A stretch of DNA of 43,937 nt, taken from NCBI GenBank assembly GCA_002256005.1, contig NKIQ01000024.1:1-43937 (forward strand), given 5' to 3'. The notes beneath the pieces are model-generated. The model worked only from the letters and a program-made list of their open reading frames with translations. It searched no databases and had not been told where the DNA came from. Positions 21,792-28,910 of this stretch are shown here, piece by piece. Positions within the stretch are counted from its first letter, which is position 1. Each line of letters starts with the position of its first letter. Both the position numbers and the translations under genes were made by a program. Source of the stretch: Alphaproteobacteria bacterium PA4 (GTDB lineage Bacteria; Pseudomonadota; Alphaproteobacteria; Sphingomonadales; Sphingomonadaceae).

Positions 21792-24362
21792 ATGCTGCCG
21801 ACTGTGTTTCTATCGCTTTCTGGCGTCGACGTAAGTTTTGTCGGCAATGTCGAGCGCCACATACCGCCCGGCATGGCGTATTTCTATCCAAGGAGCTTTG
21901 AGAATGGCGAGAACCTCATCTCGGCGATGGAAGAGCGGGTAGCGGAAAGTCGCATATTCGTACTCTTCGCATCACGGGCGTCGGTCGACTCCGTTTGGGT
22001 CCAGTTTGAGATCGAGCGCGCGCGCCTCAACAAAATCCAGAATCCAGGGTTCAAATGCTTTGTCTTCCCGGTGGAGCCCGGTGTTGACCGTGACAAGCTC
22101 CCGGCTTGGATGCGCGAGGCGTGGATTCCTTCTGCGGGCCACACCACCAAAGATATCGCCCGTTATCTGCGGGGTGTATTAGCTAGCATGGCAGAACTTA
22201 GCGGGACGATCCTGCCGCCCTTTGGACGCGGCGGCCTCATTGATAAGGCACGCCGTGAATATCAGAATGCCACCTTCACCAACAAGGTCGCCCCAAGCTT
22301 GTTCCTGTTCGCCGGCCACGCCGGCGTTGGTCGCCGAACGGTCAAACGCCTCCTCATTCCGACGCTCTTTCCAACACGGCCTGAGATGAACTTCGGTCCG
22401 GAGTTTGAACTTCCGCCCCATGCCGGCCTCGGCGACATCTACCGCGCCGTTCGACAGGAGTTAGAAGACCATTTCTCAATCAAACAATTCGAAAGTGCCT
22501 TGGCCGCTTTCAATGATGCGTCGACTGATGAGCAAGTCAACGAAATTCTCGGATCGATGTGTCACTTCGCTGAGCTTGGTCAGACGGTGACGGTCGTCAT
22601 TGGCTTTGGCCTGTATGAGGATCGCGGTGAACTTAAGCCTTGGGCCGCTGCACTGTTGAGCGCTGCCGCGCGGTATGACCAGCTTAAGCTATGCCTGATT
22701 TCCGCGCGTAAATTGAAATTCAAGGACCTGAGACCTCTTCACAATGTCCAGCAGGTCGATGTCGAGCAGCTTGAGGCGCCCGACATTCGGAATCTGATCT
22801 TAGAGACAATTCCGATTTTTGGGGGAACACCCGCTCTGCCGAACGATACTGTGATCCAGTCAATCGGTGGGCATCCGACTGTAGCGCGTACCGTCGCCCG
22901 CCTCATTGCCCATGGTGGTCCAGTGGTCGTTGATAGCGATCCGAAGCAGCTTTATGATATTCAGGAGGAGCTTCTAGCTGAAAGCCTCAGCTTCGATCGT
23001 CTGAAACCGATCGAGCGAGACATCCTTTCAATTTTGAGCTGGGTTCCCCAGCTTAATGGACGGATGATGGCAGATATCATCCAAGGCCATCACAGTATTA
23101 AGCAAGAGGAGATGGTCGAGACGGTAGAATTTCTAATTGCTGGGTGCCTTATGCAGATCAGCGGTGCCAACTACCTTATCTCCGCGCCAATTCGCGGAAT
23201 GTTTCGTCGGAAGCATGGCTACGGTAGCACCGAACTTCGCACAATCTTCGCACGCTATCTGAAGGCAGAGTGGGAAGATGCCGTCAAGAATGACGAATTG
23301 AGATCCGAATTGTTCGATGCTTTCGTCTACATGACTGCACTTGAGGGAGGCTCGCTCCCCAAGGAATTCAAGGGCCTTCTTTTACCGTCGACCCTACAAG
23401 ACCTTGTGCGTGATGCTTACGATAGACGTCATATCGACGACCACGCTCTAGATCGCGTCGTGGCGTGGGGGATGCCTGCGATCGACATGAAAATGGATGA
23501 GAACACCCGAGAGGAGATTCTGTCGTACTTGATGCGTGCGCTGGTCCGGCAAGGCTCTCCCGAAGCCGGACGTGTGCTCGTTCTAATTAAAGATAGCGGA
23601 TTCCGATCAGCTGCGTATCTCGAGGCGTTTCTGCTTCGATTGTCGGGTGGGAATTTGAATGACGCTGTTTTGCTGCTTCGCGAAGCACGGGAAATCGGCA
23701 AATATCTAAACAGCGTGATCGCCGATCTCGCCATTTGTCTTAAACTGCTTGGAAGGTGGGCCGATTTAGACACACTTCTTCAAGAGGAGGCCCACAAAGT
23801 TGACGGTAACCCAGTCCTTCTGGACATCAAAATCGGGATACTCGTCGCCGCAGGTAAATTTCAAGAGGCAGAGCGCGAAATTGGACGGCTCCGTGCGATG
23901 CCGTTCGATGATGGGCGCGCCGACTCGCGCACGGCGACGATCCTAATGAATCGCGATCATGATTTCGAAGTTGCCTATCAATTGCTGACCGCTGTGCTGA
24001 ACCGCCAGACGCGCGGAGCGCTTGGGGTTCGCCGTCTTCGTGCTCTCGCTGCAGCCCGCGGTAAGCGCTATGAGGAAGCGCGCCGGGACGCGGCCCATTT
24101 ACGCCCTAGGCAGGGCGGCGAAGACACTTATCACCGAATCGAAGCTGAAATAAAGCTAACACAGACAGACTATGAAGGCGCAGAGGCTGCGCGGCGAAAG
24201 GTCCGTTCTGAGACGGTGCAAGATCGATTGCTCGGTGCTCGCATCCTTGAGGCGAAGGGACTCGATATCCGGACACCCCTTCACCAACGTCAATCGCTTC
24301 TCAATGCAGCAGCCGCAATTCGGCATGCAAATCGATCCGTCGACGAATACGATTTCGACTGA
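21792..24362 (+). CDS. TIR-domain STAND NTPase with TPR-like C-terminal region (putative defence protein)
   Basis: 856 residues in four parts. Residues about 1-130 form a TIR domain (VFLSLSGVDVSFV start; SVWVQFEIERAR with E73 at the position of the catalytic NADase glutamate). A STAND/NB-ARC-like domain runs from about 165 to 380, with a P-loop-like GHAGVGRRT at 175-183 (Lys and first Thr replaced by Arg) and a GGHPTVAR (GxP) motif at 359-366. A winged-helix-like part covers about 400-475. Helical TPR-like repeats run from about 500 to 856 (GKFQEAEREI and similar). This is an NLR-type layout; bacterial relatives sense infection and deplete NAD+. ATG 21792 follows GGGGGA. The gene is solitary and AT-richer than its neighbours (for example 28 of 60 G+C at 22981-23040 against 45 of 60 at 20341-20400), indicating transfer. 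Confidence 0.88.
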   Translation: MLPTVFLSLSGVDVSFVGNVERHIPPGMAYFYPRSFENGENLISAMEERVAESRIFVLFASRASVDSVWVQFEIERARLNKIQNPGFKCFVFPVEPGVDRDKLPAWMREAWIPSAGHTTKDIARYLRGVLASMAELSGTILPPFGRGGLIDKARREYQNATFTNKVAPSLFLFAGHAGVGRRTVKRLLIPTLFPTRPEMNFGPEFELPPHAGLGDIYRAVRQELEDHFSIKQFESALAAFNDASTDEQVNEILGSMCHFAELGQTVTVVIGFGLYEDRGELKPWAAALLSAAARYDQLKLCLISARKLKFKDLRPLHNVQQVDVEQLEAPDIRNLILETIPIFGGTPALPNDTVIQSIGGHPTVARTVARLIAHGGPVVVDSDPKQLYDIQEELLAESLSFDRLKPIERDILSILSWVPQLNGRMMADIIQGHHSIKQEEMVETVEFLIAGCLMQISGANYLISAPIRGMFRRKHGYGSTELRTIFARYLKAEWEDAVKNDELRSELFDAFVYMTALEGGSLPKEFKGLLLPSTLQDLVRDAYDRRHIDDHALDRVVAWGMPAIDMKMDENTREEILSYLMRALVRQGSPEAGRVLVLIKDSGFRSAAYLEAFLLRLSGGNLNDAVLLLREAREIGKYLNSVIADLAICLKLLGRWADLDTLLQEEAHKVDGNPVLLDIKIGILVAAGKFQEAEREIGRLRAMPFDDGRADSRTATILMNRDHDFEVAYQLLTAVLNRQTRGALGVRRLRALAAARGKRYEEARRDAAHLRPRQGGEDTYHRIEAEIKLTQTDYEGAEAARRKVRSETVQDRLLGARILEAKGLDIRTPLHQRQSLLNAAAAIRHANRSVDEYDFD

Positions 24363-24556
24363 CGCTCTTGGTTGTGAAGTAGCGGGTTCCGCTAATAGCA
24401 GCTTTCCTAGCGCGGGTCTTCGAACGGCGTGAGTTGGGTCGAACACGGCCACCAATTATTCGCTCGATTCCCACCCGCCCCCGCCACCTCGTCGCACCTC
24501 TCTCCCTCCTCCCTTGCCGCCGCTGCCCCCAATGCGCTACTCGGAGTCACCGGGCC

Positions 24557-24629
24557 GGGCCTGTAGCTCAGCGGTTAGAGCTGGCCGCTCATAACGGCTA
24601 GGTCGGGGGTTCGAATCCCTCCGGGCCCA
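24557..24629 (+). tRNA. tRNA with CAT anticodon, probably tRNA-Ile2
   Basis: A 73-nt cloverleaf: acceptor GGGCCTG/CGGGCCC with one G-U pair, discriminator A, anticodon stem GGCCG/CGGCT with loop CTCATAA (anticodon CAT), T-loop TTCGAAT. The CCA is not encoded (CCG follows). The anticodon arm resembles bacterial tRNA-Ile2, whose C34 is changed to lysidine by TilS, more than elongator tRNA-Met; initiator features are absent. The identity Ile2 versus Met is an inference. Confidence 0.9.
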
Positions 24630-24654
24630 CCGGTCGAGTTGAGAGGAGTGGACC

Positions 24655-25674
24655 CTGTCGGATCAGCAAGCGCCCGCGCCGCCGATGAGCGATGGCGGGG
24701 CCGAATCCGTCGCAGCACCGCGGGCCAATTGGAAACAATGGCTGGGGGCCGGGCTCGGCCTGATCGTGCTCGGCCTGGCCATCTGGGGCATCCGCATGAT
24801 CGCCGGGCAGGTGACGCTCGCCGAGATCATCGCCGATATCCGCGATACGCCGACGCATCTGTTCATCCTCGCCGGGCTGTCGGCCGCGGCGTCCTATGTC
24901 GTCCTTGTCGGCTATGACTGGCTGGCGACGCGGCACCTGGGCTATCGGCTGCCCTGGTCCACGCTGGCGGCGGCGAGCTTTGCCAGCTTCACGATGAGCC
25001 ACACGCTGGGCGTGACGGTGCTGACCGGCGGCACCGTGCGCTATCGCATCTACACCCGCGCCGGGGTGCGCGCCGCCGATATCGCCATGATCATCCTGTT
25101 GTGCGGCTGGACCTTCTGGCTCGGCATCGTCGCGGTCGCCGGGCTGGGGCTGGTGATCTCGCCCGATCTGGCGACGCCGTTCAAGGACCTGGCGCCGAGT
25201 GCCGAGCGCTGGGCCGGGGCGATATTGCTCACCGGCACGCTGTCGTACCTGCTGCTCGCCAGCCTGTGGCGGCGGGAATTCCGGCTGTGGTCGTACAAAT
25301 TCTTCATTCCCGACGGGCGGGAGACGGTGGGGCAGATCATCATCGGCGCCGTCGATCTCGCCTTTGCCGGCGGGGCGCTTTACCTGCTGCTGCCCGATGT
25401 CGGTGTGCCGGGGCTGCTCACCTTCCTCACCATCTATGCCGTCGCCATGGTATCGGGCGCGATGAGCCACTCGCCGGGCGGGCTGGGCGTGTTCGAAGGT
25501 ATCATCCTGCTGCTGATGCCGGAGGCGCCCAAGGCCGGGGTGCTGGCGGCGCTGGTGCTGTTCCGGCTGATCTATACCTATATTCCGTTCCTGCTCGGGC
25601 TTTGCGTCATCGCCTGGCTGGAATGGCGGGCGTGGCGGGCGGGCCGTGTCGCTGCCGTGTCGCGGTCAGCCTAG
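24655..25674 (+). CDS. Lysylphosphatidylglycerol synthase-like transmembrane protein (UPF0104/YbhN type)
   Basis: An integral membrane protein of about 339 residues with eight or so helices. It matches the flippase-like membrane part of MprF and the YbhN group (SFASFTMSHTLG, LTGGTVRYRIYTRAG, SHSPGGLGVFEGIILLL). It lacks the aminoacyl-transferase domain, so it probably moves or regulates lipids; the substrate is unknown. The start is notable: the first in-frame ATG (24685) has no Shine-Dalgarno, whereas a CTG at 24655 has GAGAGGAG seven bases upstream and gives the natural-looking N terminus (M)SDQQAPAPP. CTG initiation is therefore proposed. It begins 25 bp after the tRNA and ends 9 bp before the GGDEF gene. 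Confidence 0.85.
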   Translation: MSDQQAPAPPMSDGGAESVAAPRANWKQWLGAGLGLIVLGLAIWGIRMIAGQVTLAEIIADIRDTPTHLFILAGLSAAASYVVLVGYDWLATRHLGYRLPWSTLAAASFASFTMSHTLGVTVLTGGTVRYRIYTRAGVRAADIAMIILLCGWTFWLGIVAVAGLGLVISPDLATPFKDLAPSAERWAGAILLTGTLSYLLLASLWRREFRLWSYKFFIPDGRETVGQIIIGAVDLAFAGGALYLLLPDVGVPGLLTFLTIYAVAMVSGAMSHSPGGLGVFEGIILLLMPEAPKAGVLAALVLFRLIYTYIPFLLGLCVIAWLEWRAWRAGRVAAVSRSA

Positions 25675-25683
25675 GGGCCGACG

Positions 25684-26652
25684 ATGCCGTTTCGCCTGAA
25701 ACTGGATGATGAAGCCGGCCGGCAGGCGGCGCTCGACCGCTACCAGATCGTCGACACCGCGGCCGAGGAGGAATTCGAACAGATCGTGCAGCTGGTGCAG
25801 CGGGTGTTCGGCACGCCGATGGCGGCGGTGACGCTGATCGATCGCGACCGGCAATGGTTCAAGGCGCGGCGCGGGCTGGGGCCCAGCGAAACGCCGCGCA
25901 ACATCGCCTTTTGCCACCACACCATCACCGCGGCCGAAGGGCTGGCGGTGGCGGATGCGCGGCTCGATCCGCGCTTTGCCGGCACGCCGCTGGTGGCGGG
26001 GGAACCGCACATCCGCAGCTATCTGGGCGCGCCGCTGCGCACGCCCGATGGCTATCAGGTGGGGGCGCTGTGCGTGATCAGCGACGAGGTGCGGCAGTTT
26101 TCAGCGGAAGAGCGCGAGATTCTGGGGCGGTTTTCCGATGTCGTCGTCTCGCAGATGGAATTGCGCCAGCTGGCCAGCCAGGACAGTCTGACCGGCATGC
26201 TGACGCGGCGGGCCTTTGACCAGCTGCTCTACAACCGGCTGGCGGACCGCCATGGCCCGACCGGATCGGCGGAACCGGCGCTGGCGATCATCGACCTCGA
26301 CCATTTCAAGGCGATCAACGATTGCCACGGCCATGGCTGCGGCGATGCCGTGCTGGTGGCGGTGGCGCACGCCATCTGCACGGTGCTGGGCCCGCACGAC
26401 CGGCTGGGCCGGCTGGGCGGGGAAGAGTTCGGCGTGCTGCTGCACGAGAACGCCGCCGGCGTGGCAGAGGCGATCCGCGCGGCGATTGCGGCGACGATCG
26501 TGCCGGAACTGCCGGGCGTGGCGATCACGGCCAGCATCGGCGTCGCCGGGTTGCGCGCGCCGGTCGATTCGGTGGATTCCTGGGTGCATATCGCCGATGC
26601 GGCACTGTACGCGGCCAAGGCGCAGGGGCGGAACCGGGTGGTGGTGGCGTAG
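25684..26652 (+). CDS. GAF-GGDEF diguanylate cyclase
   Basis: A cytosolic 322-residue sensor that makes cyclic di-GMP from two GTP. Residues about 20-158 form a GAF domain (RNIAFCHHTI, SYLGAPLRTPDG, GALCVIS). Residues about 163-322 form the GGDEF domain, with SLTGMLTRRAF, the IDLDHFKAIND metal region and an intact GGEEF active site at 245-249. The inhibitory I-site RxxD expected five residues before it reads GPHD, so product inhibition is probably lost. No membrane helix is present. It is 9 bp after the LPG-synthase-like gene, so the two are likely cotranscribed. Confidence 0.93.
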   Translation: MPFRLKLDDEAGRQAALDRYQIVDTAAEEEFEQIVQLVQRVFGTPMAAVTLIDRDRQWFKARRGLGPSETPRNIAFCHHTITAAEGLAVADARLDPRFAGTPLVAGEPHIRSYLGAPLRTPDGYQVGALCVISDEVRQFSAEEREILGRFSDVVVSQMELRQLASQDSLTGMLTRRAFDQLLYNRLADRHGPTGSAEPALAIIDLDHFKAINDCHGHGCGDAVLVAVAHAICTVLGPHDRLGRLGGEEFGVLLHENAAGVAEAIRAAIAATIVPELPGVAITASIGVAGLRAPVDSVDSWVHIADAALYAAKAQGRNRVVVA

Positions 26653-26672
26653 GGCAGGGCTGGGTGTGGCCC

Positions 26673-26699
26673 CCTCCCTCCCCCCTGCGGGGAGGGAGG
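26673..26699. repeat. Palindromic GC-rich intergenic repeat
   Basis: A CCTCCCTCCCC/GGGGAGGGAGG stem with a short CCTGC loop, lying between the convergent GGDEF and MOSC genes. No T-run is present. Confidence 0.8.
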
Positions 26700-26702
26700 T
26701 GG

Positions 26703-27377
26703 TCAGTCCATCTGCTCGGCCAGCGCCCTGGCGGCGCGGGCCTGCCAGGCCGGAGTCAGGCCGGGCAGGGTGGTCAGCTCGGCGATGGCGTCGCGGGTGC
26801 CGGCGCGGCCTGCGGCGAAACCGGCGAAGCGGGCGATGCTCCAGCCGGGGTTGGGGCGCTCGATCACGTCATGGCTGTCACCCGCCGCGATCTGCCCCGG
26901 CTCCAATACGCGGTAATACCAGCCGCAGCGGCCGGACCGCGTCATCGCCCGCACCACCCGCGCGGTGCCGTGCACGGCGGCAAAGGTGCTGCACGGCTCG
27001 CGGATCTGGCTGATCTGAAGGAGCGCGGTGCCGCAGCGGATGATGTCGCCGATGCAGATCGAGGCTTCGTCCTGGCCGGTGACGACCAGATTCTCGCCCA
27101 TGGCGCCGGCGACGAGTTGATGGGCGAGATCGGGGAATTCCGCCTGCCAGCCGGCATAGCCCGACAGCGGATAGCCATAGATGGCCTTTTCCGGGCCACC
27201 GTGCACCCGAAGATTGCCCTGTTCGTCCCCGAAAAGCCCCGAAATCCCCGCCGCGACCGGGCCGGTGACCGGGCTTTTGCGGAACCCCGTCATGATGCCG
27301 GCGCCGCCGCGGCCGGCATTCGGCAACAGCGCGATCCGGCCGATCCGCAGTTCCGCCACCTGTCCCGACGCGATCAT
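26703..27377 (-). CDS. MOSC domain-containing protein (YiiM-like)
   Basis: 224 residues resembling the stand-alone MOSC protein YiiM, a molybdenum-cofactor-binding beta-barrel family involved in reduction of N-hydroxylated compounds. Visible marks: RVHGGPEKAIYGYP, AGAMGENLVVTG (GE/N-rich MOSC core), IGDIIRCGTALLQIS and the REPC segment, whose cysteine is the expected Mo ligand. The C-terminal three-helix part carries WYYRVLEPG. ATG 27377 is preferred over TTG 27401 because it matches the usual N terminus. It is divergent from the 21-codon ORF and has no redox partner gene beside it. Confidence 0.88.
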   Translation of the reverse strand: MIASGQVAELRIGRIALLPNAGRGGAGIMTGFRKSPVTGPVAAGISGLFGDEQGNLRVHGGPEKAIYGYPLSGYAGWQAEFPDLAHQLVAGAMGENLVVTGQDEASICIGDIIRCGTALLQISQIREPCSTFAAVHGTARVVRAMTRSGRCGWYYRVLEPGQIAAGDSHDVIERPNPGWSIARFAGFAAGRAGTRDAIAELTTLPGLTPAWQARAARALAEQMD

Positions 27378-27451
27378 TTTGCCTCTTGCGCTTGCCGGCA
27401 ATCAGTCTGACATTCGCCGTGGTGTTCAACAACACGAAAGGAGGTGGTCGG

Positions 27452-27517
27452 ATGTCTCATTGTCTCACGTTACGGTCCGGTGCGTTGGTGGTTGCGGTGG
27501 GAATCGCAACAGTCTGA
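27452..27517 (+). CDS. Small ORF of 21 codons with near-perfect Shine-Dalgarno
   Basis: AAAGGAGG ends seven bases before ATG 27452, the strongest ribosome-binding site in the window. The peptide reads MSHCLTLRSGALVVAVGIATV: a short polar start and a hydrophobic end, possibly membrane-inserting. A small hairpin (CCGGTT/AACCGG, 27533-27548) and an intrinsic terminator (27557-27591) follow, and the next gene is convergent. It would therefore be an independent short transcript, either a small protein gene or a dual-function RNA. I do not recognise it. There is no downstream gene for it to attenuate. Confidence 0.5.
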   Translation: MSHCLTLRSGALVVAVGIATV

Positions 27518-27556
27518 GGATCAGCGCCATCTCCGGTTGCGTAACCGGCAATGTCG

Positions 27557-27591
27557 AAGGGCCGTCGGGAAACCGGCGGCCCTTACCTTTT
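27557..27591 (+). terminator. Intrinsic terminator after the 21-codon ORF
   Basis: A 12-bp stem AAGGGCCGTCGG/CCGGCGGCCCTT with one G-T pair and a GAAA tetraloop, followed by ACCTTTT. Confidence 0.75.
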
Positions 27592-27593
27592 CA

Positions 27594-27662
27594 CCTCTCC
27601 CCTTGCGGGAGAGGTCGGACTCGGGGGCTTCGCCGAGCCGGGTGAGGGGTTCTCCCTCGCAG
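27594..27662. repeat. Palindromic intergenic repeat between convergent transcripts
   Basis: Two hairpins, CCTCTCCC/GGGAGAGG and a CTCGGGGGCTTCGCCGAG stem, form a variant of the dispersed element also found twice in the lolC-lolD gap. It touches the end of the enoyl-CoA hydratase gene. Confidence 0.7.
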
Positions 27663-27664
27663 GG

Positions 27665-28447
27665 CTATCGCCCCTTCCACTCCGGCTTGCGCTTCTGTGC
27701 AAACGCCAGCGGTCCTTCGCGCAAATCCTCGGATTTCCACAGCGCTGCCACCGCCGGATGCGCCATCTGCCCTTCATAGGCTTCCCGCAGCGACGCGGTA
27801 TCCAGGCTGCGGCTGACCACCTGTTTCGACGCGCGGATCGACATCGGCGACAGCGCGCAGATCTGCGCCGCCAGCGCCCGTGCCGCCGCCAGCAGTTCGC
27901 CGGCCGGCACCACATCATGGACGAAACCCAGCGCCTTGCCCTCGGCCGCCGGCACCACCCGCCCGGTCAGGATCATGCCCATGGCGCGCTTCAGCCCGAT
28001 GGCGCGGGGCAGGCGGTGCAGGCCGCCGGCCAGTGCCGCCAGCCCGACCTTGGGCTCGGGCAGGGCAAAGCTGGCGTTCTCGGAGGCGAGGATGATGTCG
28101 GCGGCGAGCGCGATTTCGAAGCCGCCGCCCATCGCCACGCCGTTGACCGCGGCGATCACCGGCTTGTCGAGATCCCAGCGCGAGGTCAGCCCGGCAAAGC
28201 CCGTCGCCGGCACCGTCACGGCATTGCCTTCGGCCTGCCAGCGCAGATCATTGCCGGCGCTGAAGGCGCGGTCGCCGGCGCCGGTGAGGATCGCCACCCA
28301 CAATTCGGGATCGGCGGCGAAATCGTTGAACACCTGTTCCAGCTCGGCATTGGCCGGCGGGTGCAGGGCGTTCATCCGGTCGGGCCGGTTGATGGTGACG
28401 ATCAGGATACGGCCGTCGCGTTCGACGCTGCAATGTTCATAGGCCAT
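27665..28447 (-). CDS. Enoyl-CoA hydratase/isomerase family protein
   Basis: A crotonase-fold enzyme of 260 residues, expected to hydrate or isomerise enoyl-CoA in fatty-acid or related acyl-CoA breakdown. The oxyanion-hole segments AFSAGNDL and NGVAMGGGFE are present. Both usual catalytic glutamates are in place (GGGFEIAL and LPEPKVGL). The ending with KRKPEWKGR is typical of the family. ATG 28447 has an AAGGGGAG Shine-Dalgarno. The upstream minus-strand DNA contains a structured RNA with a terminator 85 bp before this start, so it may be a leader controlling this gene. The exact acyl substrate is unknown. Confidence 0.9.
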   Translation of the reverse strand: MAYEHCSVERDGRILIVTINRPDRMNALHPPANAELEQVFNDFAADPELWVAILTGAGDRAFSAGNDLRWQAEGNAVTVPATGFAGLTSRWDLDKPVIAAVNGVAMGGGFEIALAADIILASENASFALPEPKVGLAALAGGLHRLPRAIGLKRAMGMILTGRVVPAAEGKALGFVHDVVPAGELLAAARALAAQICALSPMSIRASKQVVSRSLDTASLREAYEGQMAHPAVAALWKSEDLREGPLAFAQKRKPEWKGR

Positions 28448-28531
28448 GACTGGCTCCCCTTGCTGTGGACGGGGACAGCTTTGCGCGTCCGTCGCGCCGC
28501 CTGCCATTGCCGCAAGTGGGAGGGGGCAACG

Positions 28532-28562
28532 AAAAACGCCCGGGCGGTAAAGCCCGGGCGTT
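28532..28562 (-). terminator. Intrinsic terminator on the minus strand
   Basis: Stem AACGCCCGGGC (28562-28552)/GCCCGGGCGTT (28545-28535) with a six-base loop, then three more T on the minus strand. It lies 85 bp before the enoyl-CoA hydratase start and ends the structured RNA. Confidence 0.88.
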
Positions 28563-28745
28563 CCCGTGACGAGATCGAACCCTGGGGGCGGTCACAACCG
28601 GCAGGACTTAAGCCCCCGCCTGCCGGTTGCGGCGATCGCGCATCCGGCAAAGCCGGCGGCAACCTGCGTAACCCCATGGTCTTGCGACCAATCAGTCTCC
28701 CTGAACCTTCCGCCTGTGGCAAAAGCTTCGACATGGTGGTTACGC
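28532..28745 (-). ncRNA. Structured RNA with terminator, identity unknown
   Basis: Read on the minus strand this starts with a 13-bp stem having one bulge (GCGTAACC-a-CCATG, 28745-28732, with CATGG-GGTTACGC, 28678-28666) that encloses GGTTCAGGGAGACTG and a GGTC-GCAA-GACC hairpin. A second stem, GGTTGC/GCAACC, can compete with CAACCGGCAGG/CCTGCCGGTTG (11 bp). A perfect terminator closes it (28532-28562). Mutually exclusive stems before a terminator suggest a riboswitch-like leader of the enoyl-CoA hydratase gene. An independent RNA, for example 6S-like, is the alternative. I cannot match it to a known family by eye. Confidence 0.5.
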
Positions 28746-28910
28746 CTGTTGGATGGTGCTGTCATCGATTCTGAAGTGCCACCATGCAGTTGCGGCGCGA
28801 CTGTTGCGACGTTGCAACAATGTCGTCATGTCGGCCTATGACATTGCACAGGCCGGGGGGCGTGCTAAACGCGCTGCCATCACGATTTCCTGACCAAAGG
28901 TTGATGTCCC

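Noticed and set aside
21350-24556. Shared ACCGGGCC at 21350 and 24549 as possible attachment-site repeats around the TIR gene
   Set aside because: Only 8 bp, GC-rich and contained in a terminator stem and the tRNA promoter side. No integrase is present, and integration into a tRNA normally uses its 3' end.
28532-28745. Two-piece tmRNA, SRP RNA or RNase P RNA
   Set aside because: None of the conserved blocks (tag-like GCAAACGAC, SRP GGAAGG...AGCAGCC tetraloop, RNase P GAGGAAAGTCC) could be found on the strand examined.
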